Assembly: GCA_964629765.1 (NCBI GenBank)
Contig: CAZVTK010000004.1
Coordinates: forward strand, 1-64,000
DNA: 64,000 bases
Direction: 5' to 3'
Source of the DNA: RCIO01 sp964629765
Lineage (GTDB): Bacteria > Pseudomonadota > Alphaproteobacteria > Rhizobiales > Rhizobiaceae
The position numbers were made by a program, and so were the translations under genes. The notes below the pieces were generated by a model. That model was not told where the DNA came from and made no database searches. It saw only the letters and a program-made list of their open reading frames with translations. Of this stretch, positions 15,363 to 24,884 are shown piece by piece (positions within the stretch are counted from its first letter, which is position 1; each line of letters begins with the position of its first letter).

Positions 15363-17084
15363 TCACTTGAACATTCCCGCCATGGATCGGCCGGACAAGC
15401 TGCTGCCGATAAAAATCAGCAGGAAAGTTGCAACGACTATTACTGCGCCGATGGTGGCGGCAGGCAGAAGGTTGTTGTCGTTGATCTCGGTGAATATCTT
15501 GATTGAAACCGTATCCCAGCCGGCGGAATAGAGCAGGATCGTAACGGTCAGTTCACAGGTCAAAGTAGCGAAGATAATGATGGCGCCGGCGATGATGTTG
15601 GGAGTCACCAGAGGAACGATGATCCTGCGCATGGTATAGAGCCAGGTCGCACCGCAAATGGTGGAGGCCTCTTCCATCTTGACGTCGATCTGCGACGTGC
15701 CGGCAACCACGGCTCGATAGAGAAAGGCGAGCCGCCGGACGAAATAGGCAAGAATTATGATGAAGGGCGTCCCCGACAGGACCAGCATTCCGGTGTTGAA
15801 GGCGCCGAGATAGGCAACGCCGATCACGCTGCCGGGCAGGATGAACGGCAGCATGATGGTGAGATCGAGCACCCATTTGCCGAAGAATTTCTTGCGCGCC
15901 GCGACATAGCCGGCAAGCGTGCCGAACACGACGCACAGCACCGTCGCCGCGCCCGAAAGCATGATGCTGTTCCACAGCGGCTTCTGAAGCATGTCATAGA
16001 GGTGGAAGTAATTGTCGAACCCATAGCTGACCGGAAGAATGGTTGACGTCCACCTCGTCGCAAAGGACGTATAGATAACCATGATTTGCGGCGTCAGCGA
16101 GAGCAGCAAAAGCACCCAGATATACAGGTTGCCGATTATGGTCAGGGCAATGTTGTTCGACTTGCGTGCGGCCCTGGTGGTGCTCGTCAGCGTCGTGAAA
16201 CGCCTCGAATTGCTGAACCTCACAAGCACCGCAATGGCGACTATCGTTACCAGCACGTTCACGATCGCAATGGCGGCCGCGGCGTTGAGGTCGAAGAAGC
16301 CGCTGATCTGATAGTATATCAGCGTGGGAAGCACATAATATTCCCCGCCGAGGATCGACGCGACGCCGAAATTGCCGAGAGCTTCCAGAAAGACCACGAT
16401 GGCGCCGGCTCCGATCGCCGGGATGACCATTGGAAATGTCACGGTTCGCAGGATGCGGAGGCGTTTTGCCCCCATGACGGTGGCGGCTTCTTCCAGATAG
16501 GGATCGGCTGCCGACAGCGCGGCTTGCACGAACAGGAAGATGAAGGGGTAGAAGGACAACGTCAGGGCAAAAACAATGCCGTAGGGCCCTGCGATGCGCG
16601 GCAGGTCGATGCCCAGCCACTCCTGCGCGTAGTAGGTCGCGACCCCGCGGTTTCCAAGCAGCATGATCCAGGAATAGGCGGCGATGAACGGCGGCGCGAT
16701 CAGCGGCACGACCGACAGCGACAGGATGAGGTTCCGGAACGGCACGCGGACGCGCGCCATGATGAAGGCCGCCGGCAGGGCGACGATGGTTGCCGCAACC
16801 GTGGTCGCGACGCCGACGAAGATGGAGTTCCAGAACGCATCCCGATAGATTCTGGATTTCCAGAATTGCTCGAAATTGGCGAATGTCAGATTGGCCCAGG
16901 TCAGGTCGGCGTCACGCGGCACGAAGGCGAGCACCATGGTCCTGACGATCGGATAGATCAGGAAGACGACGAGGATCACCGCGCTGGCGATCGCCACGAT
17001 CCACGGCAGCAGGTCGATCCGTCTGAGGCGGACCATCCATTGCGACGGAGTTGTGGCTTTGAGCGTCGGATTCAGTTCGACCAT
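15363..17084 (-). CDS. ABC importer permease, fused two-domain (FbpB type)
   Basis: 573 residues with about 12 transmembrane segments in two homologous halves. Each half has the EAA loop that docks on the ATPase: EEAATVMGAKRLRILRTVTF in the first and EEASTICGATWLYTMRRIIV in the second. Fusion of both permease halves into one chain is usual for the FbpB/AfuB family. It lies 21 bp after the ATPase gene and 60 bp before the binding-protein gene, completing a full importer. Confidence 0.9.
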   Translation of the reverse strand: MVELNPTLKATTPSQWMVRLRRIDLLPWIVAIASAVILVVFLIYPIVRTMVLAFVPRDADLTWANLTFANFEQFWKSRIYRDAFWNSIFVGVATTVAATIVALPAAFIMARVRVPFRNLILSLSVVPLIAPPFIAAYSWIMLLGNRGVATYYAQEWLGIDLPRIAGPYGIVFALTLSFYPFIFLFVQAALSAADPYLEEAATVMGAKRLRILRTVTFPMVIPAIGAGAIVVFLEALGNFGVASILGGEYYVLPTLIYYQISGFFDLNAAAAIAIVNVLVTIVAIAVLVRFSNSRRFTTLTSTTRAARKSNNIALTIIGNLYIWVLLLLSLTPQIMVIYTSFATRWTSTILPVSYGFDNYFHLYDMLQKPLWNSIMLSGAATVLCVVFGTLAGYVAARKKFFGKWVLDLTIMLPFILPGSVIGVAYLGAFNTGMLVLSGTPFIIILAYFVRRLAFLYRAVVAGTSQIDVKMEEASTICGATWLYTMRRIIVPLVTPNIIAGAIIIFATLTCELTVTILLYSAGWDTVSIKIFTEINDNNLLPAATIGAVIVVATFLLIFIGSSLSGRSMAGMFK

Positions 17085-17105
17085 GGGTTCGCCGTGGGCC
17101 GGAAA

Positions 17106-18212
17106 TCAGTTGCGATGAAAGAAATGCGTGTCGGCGGGGTCGATCGTCAGGCCGGCCTGGCTCCCTTCCTCGAGCCCGGCGAACGGCCTGGGAGAATCGA
17201 CGATCATCTCTCTCCTCGAATTCGGGCCGGTCGCCGTATAGCGAACGAACGAGCCCAGAAACTGAATGCGCTGGATGACGCATGCATTGCTCGACGAGGC
17301 GGGCCTGAGCCTGACATGCTCCGGCCGCACCATGATCACTCCGTCGAAGCCTGCGGGAATCTCGTCCAATTCCGTCGATGCCACCTGCTGGCACCGCCCG
17401 ACCACCATCTCGGTCCCGTCCTGAAGCCTGACGCGGGCGCCGTCCTTGCCGCGCTCCAGGAACCGCGCGGCGAAGAAATTCGCCTTTCCGATGAAGTCCG
17501 AAGCAAATATCGAGGCCGGCTTTTCATACACTTCCGCCGGCTTTCCCGCCTGTATCAGCTTGCCCCTGTCGAACACGGCGATCCTGTCGGACACCGACAT
17601 GGCCTCCTCCTGATCATGCGTCACGTAGATCGTCATGATGCCGAGTTCGCGCTGGACGCGCCGGATCTCCTCACGCATCTCGACACGCAGCTTCGCGTCG
17701 AGGTTCGCCAGAGGCTCGTCCAGCAGAAGCATGCGAGGATTGTAGACCAGGGCTCGCGCGATCGAGACCCGCTGCTGCTGCCCGCCCGAAAGATCCGCCG
17801 GATGCCTTCCTGAAAGCCCGCTCAAGCCGATCATATCAAGTATATCTTTGACTTTTCTTTTAATATCGTCGATATTATTCCCGCGTATCTTCAACCCGTA
17901 ACTGACATTATCAAACACCGTCATATGGGGAAACAAGGCATAGCTCTGGAAAACCATTCCTATATTTCGCGCATAAGCAGGTGTCTTCGCGAAATCCTCG
18001 CCGTCAAAGGCGATCCGGCCCGACGTAGGTGTGTCCAGCCCGGCAATCATCCTCAAGGTGGTGGTCTTGCCGCAACCTGAGGGGCCAAGCATCGTGTAAA
18101 ATTCGGCTCCGTAAATATCAAAATTCACATGATCGACTGCTTTAACGGCTCCTTGCTCCGTTTGAAAAATTTTGGACAGATCGGAAATTCCAAGTACGTG
18201 CTGCCGATTCAT
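17106..18212 (-). CDS. ABC importer ATPase (FbpC/PotA type)
   Basis: 368 residues. Walker A GPSGCGKTTTLRM is near residue 39, signature LSGGQQQRVSIARAL, Walker B MLLLDEPLANLDAKLR, switch VTHDQEEAMS. A C-terminal TOBE-like region (about 280-368) is typical of the CUT1/PotA/FbpC group and often senses small molecules. First gene of the minus-strand importer operon after a 147-bp gap that shows no clear feature. It powers uptake by the adjacent permease. Confidence 0.92.
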   Translation of the reverse strand: MNRQHVLGISDLSKIFQTEQGAVKAVDHVNFDIYGAEFYTMLGPSGCGKTTTLRMIAGLDTPTSGRIAFDGEDFAKTPAYARNIGMVFQSYALFPHMTVFDNVSYGLKIRGNNIDDIKRKVKDILDMIGLSGLSGRHPADLSGGQQQRVSIARALVYNPRMLLLDEPLANLDAKLRVEMREEIRRVQRELGIMTIYVTHDQEEAMSVSDRIAVFDRGKLIQAGKPAEVYEKPASIFASDFIGKANFFAARFLERGKDGARVRLQDGTEMVVGRCQQVASTELDEIPAGFDGVIMVRPEHVRLRPASSSNACVIQRIQFLGSFVRYTATGPNSRREMIVDSPRPFAGLEEGSQAGLTIDPADTHFFHRN

Positions 18213-18359
18213 TTTAGAAATTCCCTGAAGTCTCTACTCCCATATTTCCCACAGAACGGGCTTTGCCAAAGCCCCTGCTTCCGTCATGCGATGGCCATCG
18301 GCGATTGCGCCTGCGGGAACCGGACTGGAAAGAGTGTGCGCCATGGAGACGGCATGGCC

Positions 18360-19199
18360 TCAATCCGGTTCGCCAAGGGGGAGGAATCGATAGGAATCGC
18401 CCTCTTTCTCGACGGCGCCGAGGCCGGGCCAGCGCGCATGATACCCGACGACCCTGATGTTCTCCGCCGCGATGCGCGCAAGCAGTTCGAGGCGCGTCTC
18501 CACGCCGCGTTCCGGCTCTATGTCATAGCGGGTCCATGCGCGGGGAAAGCGGTACGAAAATATGTCGTGAAAGGCAGCATCGGCGACAAAGCACCAGGTC
18601 TCGGCTCCGAAGCTGCAAAAATAGGAGGTGTGGCCGGGCGTATGCCCGGGCGTGTGCAGCGGCCTTATGCCGGGCAGGAACTCCTTGCCCTCCTCGACGA
18701 ATCTGATCCGGTCCCGCAACGGCAGCAGATGCTTCCTAACGCCCTCGATACTCCTGACGGATACGGCGCGGTCGCTCTGCCAATAGTCGAGCTCCGTACG
18801 GCTCATGTAGATCGCGGCGTTCGGAAATGCAGGCGTGCCATCATCCTTCATCGTGCCCCAGCAATGGTCGGCATGGGCATGTGACAGCACGAGCGCATCG
18901 ATCGAGGCCGGTTCGATGCCGGCTTCCGCCAGGCTTTCGGGAAGGCGTCCGCTTTCGTCGCCGTAGATACGGGCCGCTCCGCAGCCATTGTCGAACAGGA
19001 CGCGGATACCCTCCACTTCCAGAAACAGGATGTTCTGCATCACCCGCACATATTCGAGCGGCCGATCTTCTTCCCGAAGCACCCTGATTATCGTATCATC
19101 GGGGATACCCTGAAACATATCAGGCGCAGGCGGAAGTGTGAGAGGTCCGTCCGACAATATCTTCGCCTTCACCGTATTGATACTGAAATCGTGATACAT
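18360..19199 (-). CDS. MBL-fold metallo-hydrolase
   Basis: About 279 residues from MYHDFSINTVKA. The zinc-binding HAHADH motif occurs in LVLSHAHADHCWGTM, with the later metal ligands in HTPGHTPGHTSYF, FVADAAF and the terminal VVGYHARWPGLG. Such enzymes include lactonases (AttM/AiiA), thioester and phosphodiester hydrolases; the substrate is unknown. It is transcribed away from the FAD/2Fe-2S operon across a 658-bp AT-rich control region, so the two sides are likely co-regulated in the same catabolic programme. Confidence 0.85.
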   Translation of the reverse strand: MYHDFSINTVKAKILSDGPLTLPPAPDMFQGIPDDTIIRVLREEDRPLEYVRVMQNILFLEVEGIRVLFDNGCGAARIYGDESGRLPESLAEAGIEPASIDALVLSHAHADHCWGTMKDDGTPAFPNAAIYMSRTELDYWQSDRAVSVRSIEGVRKHLLPLRDRIRFVEEGKEFLPGIRPLHTPGHTPGHTSYFCSFGAETWCFVADAAFHDIFSYRFPRAWTRYDIEPERGVETRLELLARIAAENIRVVGYHARWPGLGAVEKEGDSYRFLPLGEPD

Positions 19200-19559
19200 A
19201 CTTCGCCGTCTTCCCAGCGCCGCCCCATACGGTCGGCGGAATGTCAGTTGCGCTGCGTATGACGCCAACGTGCTGTCCAACCGCCTTCATCTCTCATCAA
19301 CGGCGAAGTATGACTTGGGGTCGGCCGACATAGAGGGCGAGACGCACCTCGAACCATCGATGTCAAGCAGCCTCAAACCGCTTCAGCATGTTCTGCGCCG
19401 TCAAACGCATCGGCGCCGGGACTATCGGCTCGGGAGGCCATCCGGCCGGAATCCGGCCGTCTGCCGAGCCATGCCGGCAGCCCGATTGCCAGCAAGACGA
19501 TCGACGCTTCCACTATCGGACAGGCTTCGAGCCCATCCGCTTCCCATCACTGCATATTC

Positions 19560-19690
19560 GCAGCTTAAGACAGCAGTGTTTTTCCTTCATGGCAAGAGAT
19601 TTCTTATATCGAGATGGAGATATCTTTTTGATCATACCATAAGGTTATTAAGTTATTCCATTTTTTTATTTGACATATAAAGGTAGCGCA
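19560..19690. promoter_or_regulatory. AT-rich divergent promoter region with a LysR-type T-N11-A site
   Basis: In the 658-bp gap 19200-19857 between the MBL hydrolase and the oxidase operon, bases about 19560-19680 are strikingly AT-rich against a window that is mostly GC-rich. They hold TACCATAAGGTTA at 19635-19647, a T-N11-A match with ACC/GGT arms of the type bound by LysR regulators, and TTGACA-like and TATAAA-like stretches near 19669. The nearby NocR/OccR-like gene at 22780 is the obvious candidate to act here. The part 19200-19560 shows nothing I can name. Confidence 0.45.
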
Positions 19691-19857
19691 CTTCAAGCTT
19701 GGCGTCAGAAAAGCCGAGGATTGACCATTGCAGCACATCCGTCGAACCCGGCGGAGGGGAACCGGCTGGCCGGTGAACTGCAAGGTTCCGCCAATGCTTT
19801 TGATCCCCATCCGCCGCTCGATACGGACGGCGCCAGCCGTTGTTTTGGAATAATTGC

Positions 19858-20976
19858 GTGAAGCGCGACTACGACATTGTCGTTATTGGCGGGGGCCTGG
19901 TCGGCTCCGCTATTGCGTTTGGTCTGGCGCGGGAGGGGGTGCGCGTTCTCGTCCTTGACGAAGGCGACATTGCGCGCCGCGCTTCCCGCGCCAACTTCGC
20001 GCTGGTGTGGGTCCAGTCGAAAGGCTTGGGCATGCCGCAATATTCGGCGTGGTCGAAATCCTCGGCCGACCACTGGCCGGGATTTGCCGCAATGGTCGAG
20101 GAAATCGCGGCCTTCGACATCGCTTACGAACGCCCCGGCGGCTTCATGATGTGCCTGTCGGAAGCGGAACTCGAGCAGCGCGTGCGCGTCATGCAGATTC
20201 TCCAGGCTCAGCCGGGCGCTCCGCAATATGCGTATGAGGTTCTGGACCACGCCGGGACGAAGAAGCTGCTGCCGGAGATCGGGCCTGATGTCGTCGGCTC
20301 GGTGTATTGCGACCTCGACGGCCATGTGAATTCGTTGCGTCTCTTCTATGGACTTCACGTCGCGATGACGCGGCTGGGGGTCGAATACCGACCCGAGCAC
20401 GAGGTCGATGAAATCGTGCCGGAACGGGGCGGGTTTCTTGTTCGCGGACGTTGGGGCACGGTGGCGGCCGGACAGGTCGTGCTTGCCGCGGGGCTGGGAA
20501 ATGCGCGGCTGGCCCCGATGGTCGGGCTTCACGCGCCGGTCATCCCCAGCAAGGGGCAGGTCATCGTCACCGAAAAGGCGGCGCCCTTTCTGAAATATCC
20601 GATCGCCACCGTGCGGCAGACCGACGAAGGCGGCGTGATGGTCGGGGACAGCCAGGAGGATCTCGGCTTCGACACGCAGGTGACCTACCCGGTGATCGCA
20701 CTGATGGCGCAGCGTGCCGTGCGTATGTTCCCTGCGCTTGCCGGCCTCAACGTCGTGCGCACATGGGCGGCATCGCGAGTGATGAGCGAGGATGGCTTTC
20801 CAATCTACGAGCAGTCGCAAAAATGGCCCGGCGCCTTCGTCGCAGTTTGCCACTCCGGCGTCACGCTCGCGGCCAGCCACGCCCTGACCCTCGCCCCTTG
20901 CATCAAGCAGGGCCGGTTGCCCGACAGCCTGGCCTGTTTTTCCTCGAGGAGACTAAATGTTCCGGCGGCTGCCTGA
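19858..20976 (+). CDS. FAD-dependent amine/opine oxidase subunit (DadA/HcnC/OoxB-like)
   Basis: About 372 residues. The N-terminal FAD-binding YDIVVIGGGLVGSAIAFGLA (GxGxxG) is followed by a D-amino-acid-oxidase-type substrate domain with GGFMMCLSEAEL, VLAAGLGNARLAPMVG and VCHSGVTLAASHAL. It resembles the small FAD subunit of opine oxidase, hydrogen cyanide synthase HcnC and D-hydroxyproline dehydrogenase, all of which oxidise a C-N bond. GTG at 19858 is chosen with a GGAA upstream; a TTG at 19840 is an alternative. Its 3' end overlaps the 2Fe-2S gene by 20 bp, making a three-gene complex operon. Confidence 0.85.
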   Translation: MKRDYDIVVIGGGLVGSAIAFGLAREGVRVLVLDEGDIARRASRANFALVWVQSKGLGMPQYSAWSKSSADHWPGFAAMVEEIAAFDIAYERPGGFMMCLSEAELEQRVRVMQILQAQPGAPQYAYEVLDHAGTKKLLPEIGPDVVGSVYCDLDGHVNSLRLFYGLHVAMTRLGVEYRPEHEVDEIVPERGGFLVRGRWGTVAAGQVVLAAGLGNARLAPMVGLHAPVIPSKGQVIVTEKAAPFLKYPIATVRQTDEGGVMVGDSQEDLGFDTQVTYPVIALMAQRAVRMFPALAGLNVVRTWAASRVMSEDGFPIYEQSQKWPGAFVAVCHSGVTLAASHALTLAPCIKQGRLPDSLACFSSRRLNVPAAA

Positions 20977-21277
20977 GGTCGAGGGAGACATGCTCCACTT
21001 TACCGTCGACGGGCGTGCCGCGGTCGGCCGGCGCGGCGACACCGTCGCGGCCGCGCTGCTGGCAGCCGGCATGGCGGCCACCCGCACCACTGCGGCCGGC
21101 GGAAGGGCGCGCGGGCCTTATTGCCTGATGGGCGTGTGCTTCGACTGTCTGGTGGTGATCGACGGGATCGGCAACTGCCAGGCATGCCTCATTCCTCTGG
21201 ACGAGGGCATGAGCATCGAGACGCAGCGTCGCGGCCGCGCGATCGGCGAAGAGGCGGCCAGGAAGGCGATGCGGTGA
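20957..21277 (+). CDS. 2Fe-2S ferredoxin-like subunit (HcnA/SoxA-N-like)
   Basis: 106 residues. A beta-grasp ferredoxin fold with the cluster cysteines in GPYCLMGVCFDCLVVIDGIG then NCQACL (C-x4-C-x2-C, then C). Proteins like this carry electrons between the two FAD subunits in hydrogen cyanide synthase, opine oxidase and D-hydroxyproline dehydrogenase complexes. It overlaps the gene before (20 bp) and after (GTGA overlap), typical of subunits made in fixed ratio. Confidence 0.9.
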   Translation: MFRRLPEVEGDMLHFTVDGRAAVGRRGDTVAAALLAAGMAATRTTAAGGRARGPYCLMGVCFDCLVVIDGIGNCQACLIPLDEGMSIETQRRGRAIGEEAARKAMR

Positions 21278-22737
21278 AACAGCTTGCAGCGGCAGGGCAG
21301 CTTGAGCCGGTCTATGATCTTGTCGTCGTCGGCGCCGGGCCCGCCGGCATGTCCGCGGCGTCATTGGCCGCGGAGGCCGGGCTCTCCGTCCTGGCGGTCG
21401 ATGAGAACCCGGCCCCCGGCGGCCAGATCTATCGCGGCATCACCGGCACGCCGATCAAGCGGCGCAGCATATTGGGCGCGGACTACTGGCGCGGCGAAGA
21501 GATCGTTTCCCGCTTCGCAAGCTCACCCGCAAACTTTGCGCCGCGCGCCACCATGTGGAGCCTCTCGCCGCTTCCGGAACGAAGGGGGGCAGCCGCGGGA
21601 TTCGAGGTCGGCTTGTCGATCGGCGGCACAGCCCGGCATATCCACGCCCGCGAGGTGATTGCCGCGACGGGCGCGCTGGAGCGGCCCTTTCCCATTCCCG
21701 GCTGGACCTTGCCGGGCGTTCTGACGGCCGGTGCCGCCCAGATCGCGCTCAAGGCAAGCGGCATGGTGCCCGACGGCCGCGTGGTCGTCGCGGGATGCGG
21801 GCCGCTGCTGTTTCTGGTCGCCACGCAGCTCCTCGCTGCCGGAGCCAATGTTGTCGCCGTGCTGGATACCGCCGAGCGCGGCAATTGGGGTAAGGCGCTC
21901 CGGCATATTCCGGGTCTCGTGCGCTCCTCCTATCTCCTCAAGGGGGTCGGGCTTCTGCTCAAGGCGCGACGCGCGCGCCTCGTGCCGGGCGTTACTGACC
22001 TCAGAGCCGAAGCCGGCAAGGAGGATCGCCTCGCCCGCGTCGTTTACCGGCGGGGCGGCGATGAAATCGCGCTGGATTGCGACATCCTGCTGCTGCATCA
22101 GGGGGTCGTTCCCAACATCAACCTTTCCAGCGCGGTCGGCTGCTTGCAGGACTGGGACGACAGGCAGCTCGCTTTCGTGCCGCGAATCGATCCCTGGATG
22201 CAGACAAGCCTGCCGGGCCTGTCCATCCCCGGCGATGGCAGCGGCATTCGCGGGGCGGAGGCGGCCGCGGCGGGCGGCATGCTGGCGGCTCTCGGCTTGC
22301 TCGCGCGGCTCGGCCGTATCGCGTCGGCCGAGCGGGACAGAAGGGCTGTACCGCTTCGTGCAGCATTCGACCGGCTTTCAGCCGGCCGTGCCTTTCTCGA
22401 TACGCTCTACCGGCCCCCCAAGGCGTTTCGCGTACCAAAGAGGAACGACACGATCGTTTGCCGCTGCGAGGAAGTGAGCGCGGCGCGGATACGCGACGCC
22501 GTAGCCGCCGGGGCCACCGGCCCCAACCAGATGAAGGTATTTCTACGTTGCGGCATGGGACCCTGCCAGGGTCGGGAATGCGGGCTGACCGTGACGGAAT
22601 TGATGGCGGAGGAACGTGGCTCGACCCCGTCCCAGATCGGCTCCTACCACCTCCGCTCTCCGTTCAAGCCGGTCACGCTTGGAGAATTGGCGGCGTTGCC
22701 GACCGATGAGGCGGCCGTCAAGGCGGTGGTGCGTTAG
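21274..22737 (+). CDS. FAD-dependent oxidoreductase with C-terminal BFD-like 2Fe-2S domain (HcnB/OoxA-like)
   Basis: About 487 residues. FAD motif YDLVVVGAGPAGMSAASLAA (14-33) and GGQIYRGI; a second dinucleotide fold DGRVVVAGCGPLLFLVATQL; ATG-type motif EVIAATGALERPFPIPG. A C-terminal BFD-like domain has cysteines in VCRCEEVS and LRCGMGPCQGRECG. This is the large subunit of opine-oxidase, HcnB or D-hydroxyproline dehydrogenase type enzymes. The GTG start overlaps the preceding stop. With the two genes before it, it would form a membrane-associated or soluble dehydrogenase feeding electrons to respiration. The gene order (DadA-like, 2Fe-2S, large subunit) differs from hcnABC, so cyanide production is not implied. 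Confidence 0.88.
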   Translation: MKQLAAAGQLEPVYDLVVVGAGPAGMSAASLAAEAGLSVLAVDENPAPGGQIYRGITGTPIKRRSILGADYWRGEEIVSRFASSPANFAPRATMWSLSPLPERRGAAAGFEVGLSIGGTARHIHAREVIAATGALERPFPIPGWTLPGVLTAGAAQIALKASGMVPDGRVVVAGCGPLLFLVATQLLAAGANVVAVLDTAERGNWGKALRHIPGLVRSSYLLKGVGLLLKARRARLVPGVTDLRAEAGKEDRLARVVYRRGGDEIALDCDILLLHQGVVPNINLSSAVGCLQDWDDRQLAFVPRIDPWMQTSLPGLSIPGDGSGIRGAEAAAAGGMLAALGLLARLGRIASAERDRRAVPLRAAFDRLSAGRAFLDTLYRPPKAFRVPKRNDTIVCRCEEVSAARIRDAVAAGATGPNQMKVFLRCGMGPCQGRECGLTVTELMAEERGSTPSQIGSYHLRSPFKPVTLGELAALPTDEAAVKAVVR

Positions 22738-22779
22738 AGCAATTCCGTCGTAACGGACCCGTATCGGCGGCCCGCCGCC

Positions 22780-23748
22780 TCATGACGAAAATTGCGAAAC
22801 GGACAGCAAGGACGGTTCCATCAAGCTGCCCGTTTTGGAGAATCGTCTGGCAAGACTTGCCGACAACGCCACGAATTCTCTTTCGAGATAAGCAATGAAC
22901 TCGTCGCGTAATGAAGACGGCGGACGGGCCGAAGGGATCAGCAACATTATTTCATACATGGCCGGATGATCGAAAGGTTTGAATACGAGGTCGGCATTGA
23001 TCGCCGCGGACGCCGTGAGCTGGTCGACCAGGGTGACCCCCGCACCGACACGCACGAATTCGCAGGCGGCCAGAGAGAGTTGCGTGCTGCTGCGCAGAAC
23101 CCGGCTTATGCCGGCATCCGCGAAAATGCCGTCGATCCGATGCCGCGCACGGTCCTCGTCGCCGAGCGAAATGAACGGCTCTCCGGATAGATGCTTCGGC
23201 GTGATCACCGCCTCGTCCGCAAGTCTGTGGCCCTGCGGCAGCACGCAGACCCACGGTGCCCGAAACAGGGTCCTGCATTCGACCGTCGGGTCGTCGAGGG
23301 GCAACGCCGAAACGGCGGCATCGATCTGCTGGGTGACGGCAAGCTCCAGAAGCTTCAATGAGCTCTGCACCTGCAATGCGACGGAGATATGTGGCCGATT
23401 GAGCTGAAATCGCGTGATGATGCCGGGCATGATGCACAAGCCCGCGGCTGGCGCACTTCCGATGACCAGGTGGCCGAAAGCCGACAGCCTGAGATTTGCG
23501 GCAAGCTGATCGAGCCGGTCGAGCTGGCCGAAAGCAGTTTGCGTGGCTTCATGGAAAATACGCGCCTCGGCAGTAGGCACCAGGCGCTGGTGTTCGCGCT
23601 TGAACAGGACAAAGCCCAGCCGGGCCTCCAACGCGGTGATCAGCTTGCTCACGGCCGGCTGCGACAGGTTCATGCTGGCGGCCGCGCGCGAGATTCCGCC
23701 GAATTCCATGACGCGCCGGAAAGCGTCGAGCTGGCGTGTGTTCAACAA
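22780..23748 (-). CDS. LysR-family regulator, NocR/OccR-like
   Basis: 322 residues. N-terminal winged helix LDAFRRVMEFGGISRAAASMNLSQPAVSKLITALEA, then a type II effector domain (about 90-300; APAAGLCIMPGII, ALPLDDPTVECRTLF, PFISLGDEDRARHRID). The closest recognised relatives are NocR/OccR, which sense octopine and nopaline and activate opine uptake and oxidation genes. It converges on the opine-oxidase-like operon. The start is TTG at 23748 or 23745, as no ATG lies in frame. The predicted T-N11-A site in the 19.6-kb promoter region fits this role. The effector is unknown. Confidence 0.82.
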   Translation of the reverse strand: MLNTRQLDAFRRVMEFGGISRAAASMNLSQPAVSKLITALEARLGFVLFKREHQRLVPTAEARIFHEATQTAFGQLDRLDQLAANLRLSAFGHLVIGSAPAAGLCIMPGIITRFQLNRPHISVALQVQSSLKLLELAVTQQIDAAVSALPLDDPTVECRTLFRAPWVCVLPQGHRLADEAVITPKHLSGEPFISLGDEDRARHRIDGIFADAGISRVLRSSTQLSLAACEFVRVGAGVTLVDQLTASAAINADLVFKPFDHPAMYEIMLLIPSARPPSSLRDEFIAYLEREFVALSASLARRFSKTGSLMEPSLLSVSQFSS

Positions 23749-23811
23749 GCTTGCATCCTCGCTTCCGGCCGGAGCCCGCCGTTCTGCCGCCGTGAAATCA
23801 AGAGGTATAGT

Positions 23812-24795
23812 TCAAGGACGGGCATTCTCCGGCATCGTTTGCCCATTTGCGGCCATCCGCTGGGCTATTGCCGCCGAGACGAACAACTGAAACTGATGGT
23901 AGAGCATCAGCGGCAGGATGATAAGGCTGGTCGAATGCCCTGCGAACAGGACGTTGGCTATAGGGACACCGCTGGCAAGGCTCTTCTGGGCGCCACAGAA
24001 GAGATAGCTGACACGATCAGCTTCCGGTAAGCCAAGTGCCTTTGCCGACAGGTTTATAATAAGCATTATCAGGAACAATAGCCCGAGCTCTACGGCAACG
24101 AGGAGCGTCAGGGTCGTGTAATCGAGCTGTGTCCAGATTCCTGCGACCACCCCGGCACTGAAAGCGCTATAGACTATCAGCAGGATCGCACCGCGGTCCA
24201 CGAACAGGGTCAATCCCTTGTTTCGTTCGATCCAGCCGCCGACCCAGGGACGGAGAATTTGACCCGACACGAAAGGCAGCAGGAGCTGCACGCAGATCCA
24301 GATCGCAGCGCTCGACTTGAGCTCGACGCCGCTGGCCGATAGCAGCCACGCCGCAAGCAGCGGCGTCACGACGACTCCTGCCATGTTCGACAACGAAGCC
24401 GCACAGATGGCTGCGGGTACGTTCCCCCGGGCCAGCCCCGTAAGGGCGATGGACGATTGTACCGTTGACGGAAGTATCGCGAGAAAGAGTATCCCCGCCA
24501 GCAGATCGTCGGGGAGCCAGCCGCTCAGTCCGCGTACCAGCGCCCAACCAAGAATCGGGAAAAGCAGGTAAGTCGTCACGAAGATCAAGGACTGAAGGCG
24601 CCAGTTCGATATGCCTTCCCATACTGCCTGTGTTTTGAGCTTGGCGCCGTATAAGAAAAACACCAGTGCTACGGCTGCGTAGCTGATCTTCGAGACAACC
24701 GCAGCTAGCTGGCCGGAAACCGGTAGCACTGTTGCCAGGACGACCATGGCAATCAGGAGCAGCATATAGGTGTCGACGGGCAGGCTTCTGCGCAT
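23812..24795 (-). CDS. BASS-family (bile acid:sodium symporter, SBF-like) transporter
   Basis: 327 residues with about nine hydrophobic segments. Family features include VLPVSGQ near residue 24, ILPSTVQSSIALTGLARGNVPAA, the crossover-type LSNMAGVVVTPLLAAWLL, and CGAQKSLASGVPIANVLF near the end. Bacterial members move organic anions such as pantoate, keto acids or bile acids with sodium. Divergent from the LysR gene at 24885 across 89 bp, so that regulator likely controls it. It adds a second uptake route to the catabolic region. Confidence 0.87.
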   Translation of the reverse strand: MRRSLPVDTYMLLLIAMVVLATVLPVSGQLAAVVSKISYAAVALVFFLYGAKLKTQAVWEGISNWRLQSLIFVTTYLLFPILGWALVRGLSGWLPDDLLAGILFLAILPSTVQSSIALTGLARGNVPAAICAASLSNMAGVVVTPLLAAWLLSASGVELKSSAAIWICVQLLLPFVSGQILRPWVGGWIERNKGLTLFVDRGAILLIVYSAFSAGVVAGIWTQLDYTTLTLLVAVELGLLFLIMLIINLSAKALGLPEADRVSYLFCGAQKSLASGVPIANVLFAGHSTSLIILPLMLYHQFQLFVSAAIAQRMAANGQTMPENARP

Positions 24796-24844
24796 GGCAC
24801 GGATCCATGAGATGGCCGCAGCCTTGTATTGATGCGGGCTGTCA

Positions 24845-24857
24845 TTGCATAGTCGAA
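24845..24857. promoter_or_regulatory. LysR-type T-N11-A operator candidate
   Basis: ATTGCATAGTCGAAT (24844-24858) contains T-N11-A with ATT/AAT arms in the 89-bp gap between the divergent BASS transporter and LysR genes. This is the classic place for a LysR operator controlling both. Confidence 0.4.
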
Positions 24858-24884
24858 TGACGGCAATATCAGTAAGTTCGATTC

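Noticed and set aside
20957..22737. Hydrogen cyanide synthase (hcnABC)
   Set aside because: The domain set is similar, but the gene order differs and the neighbours are catabolic with a NocR/OccR-like regulator; opine or amino-acid dehydrogenase is more likely.
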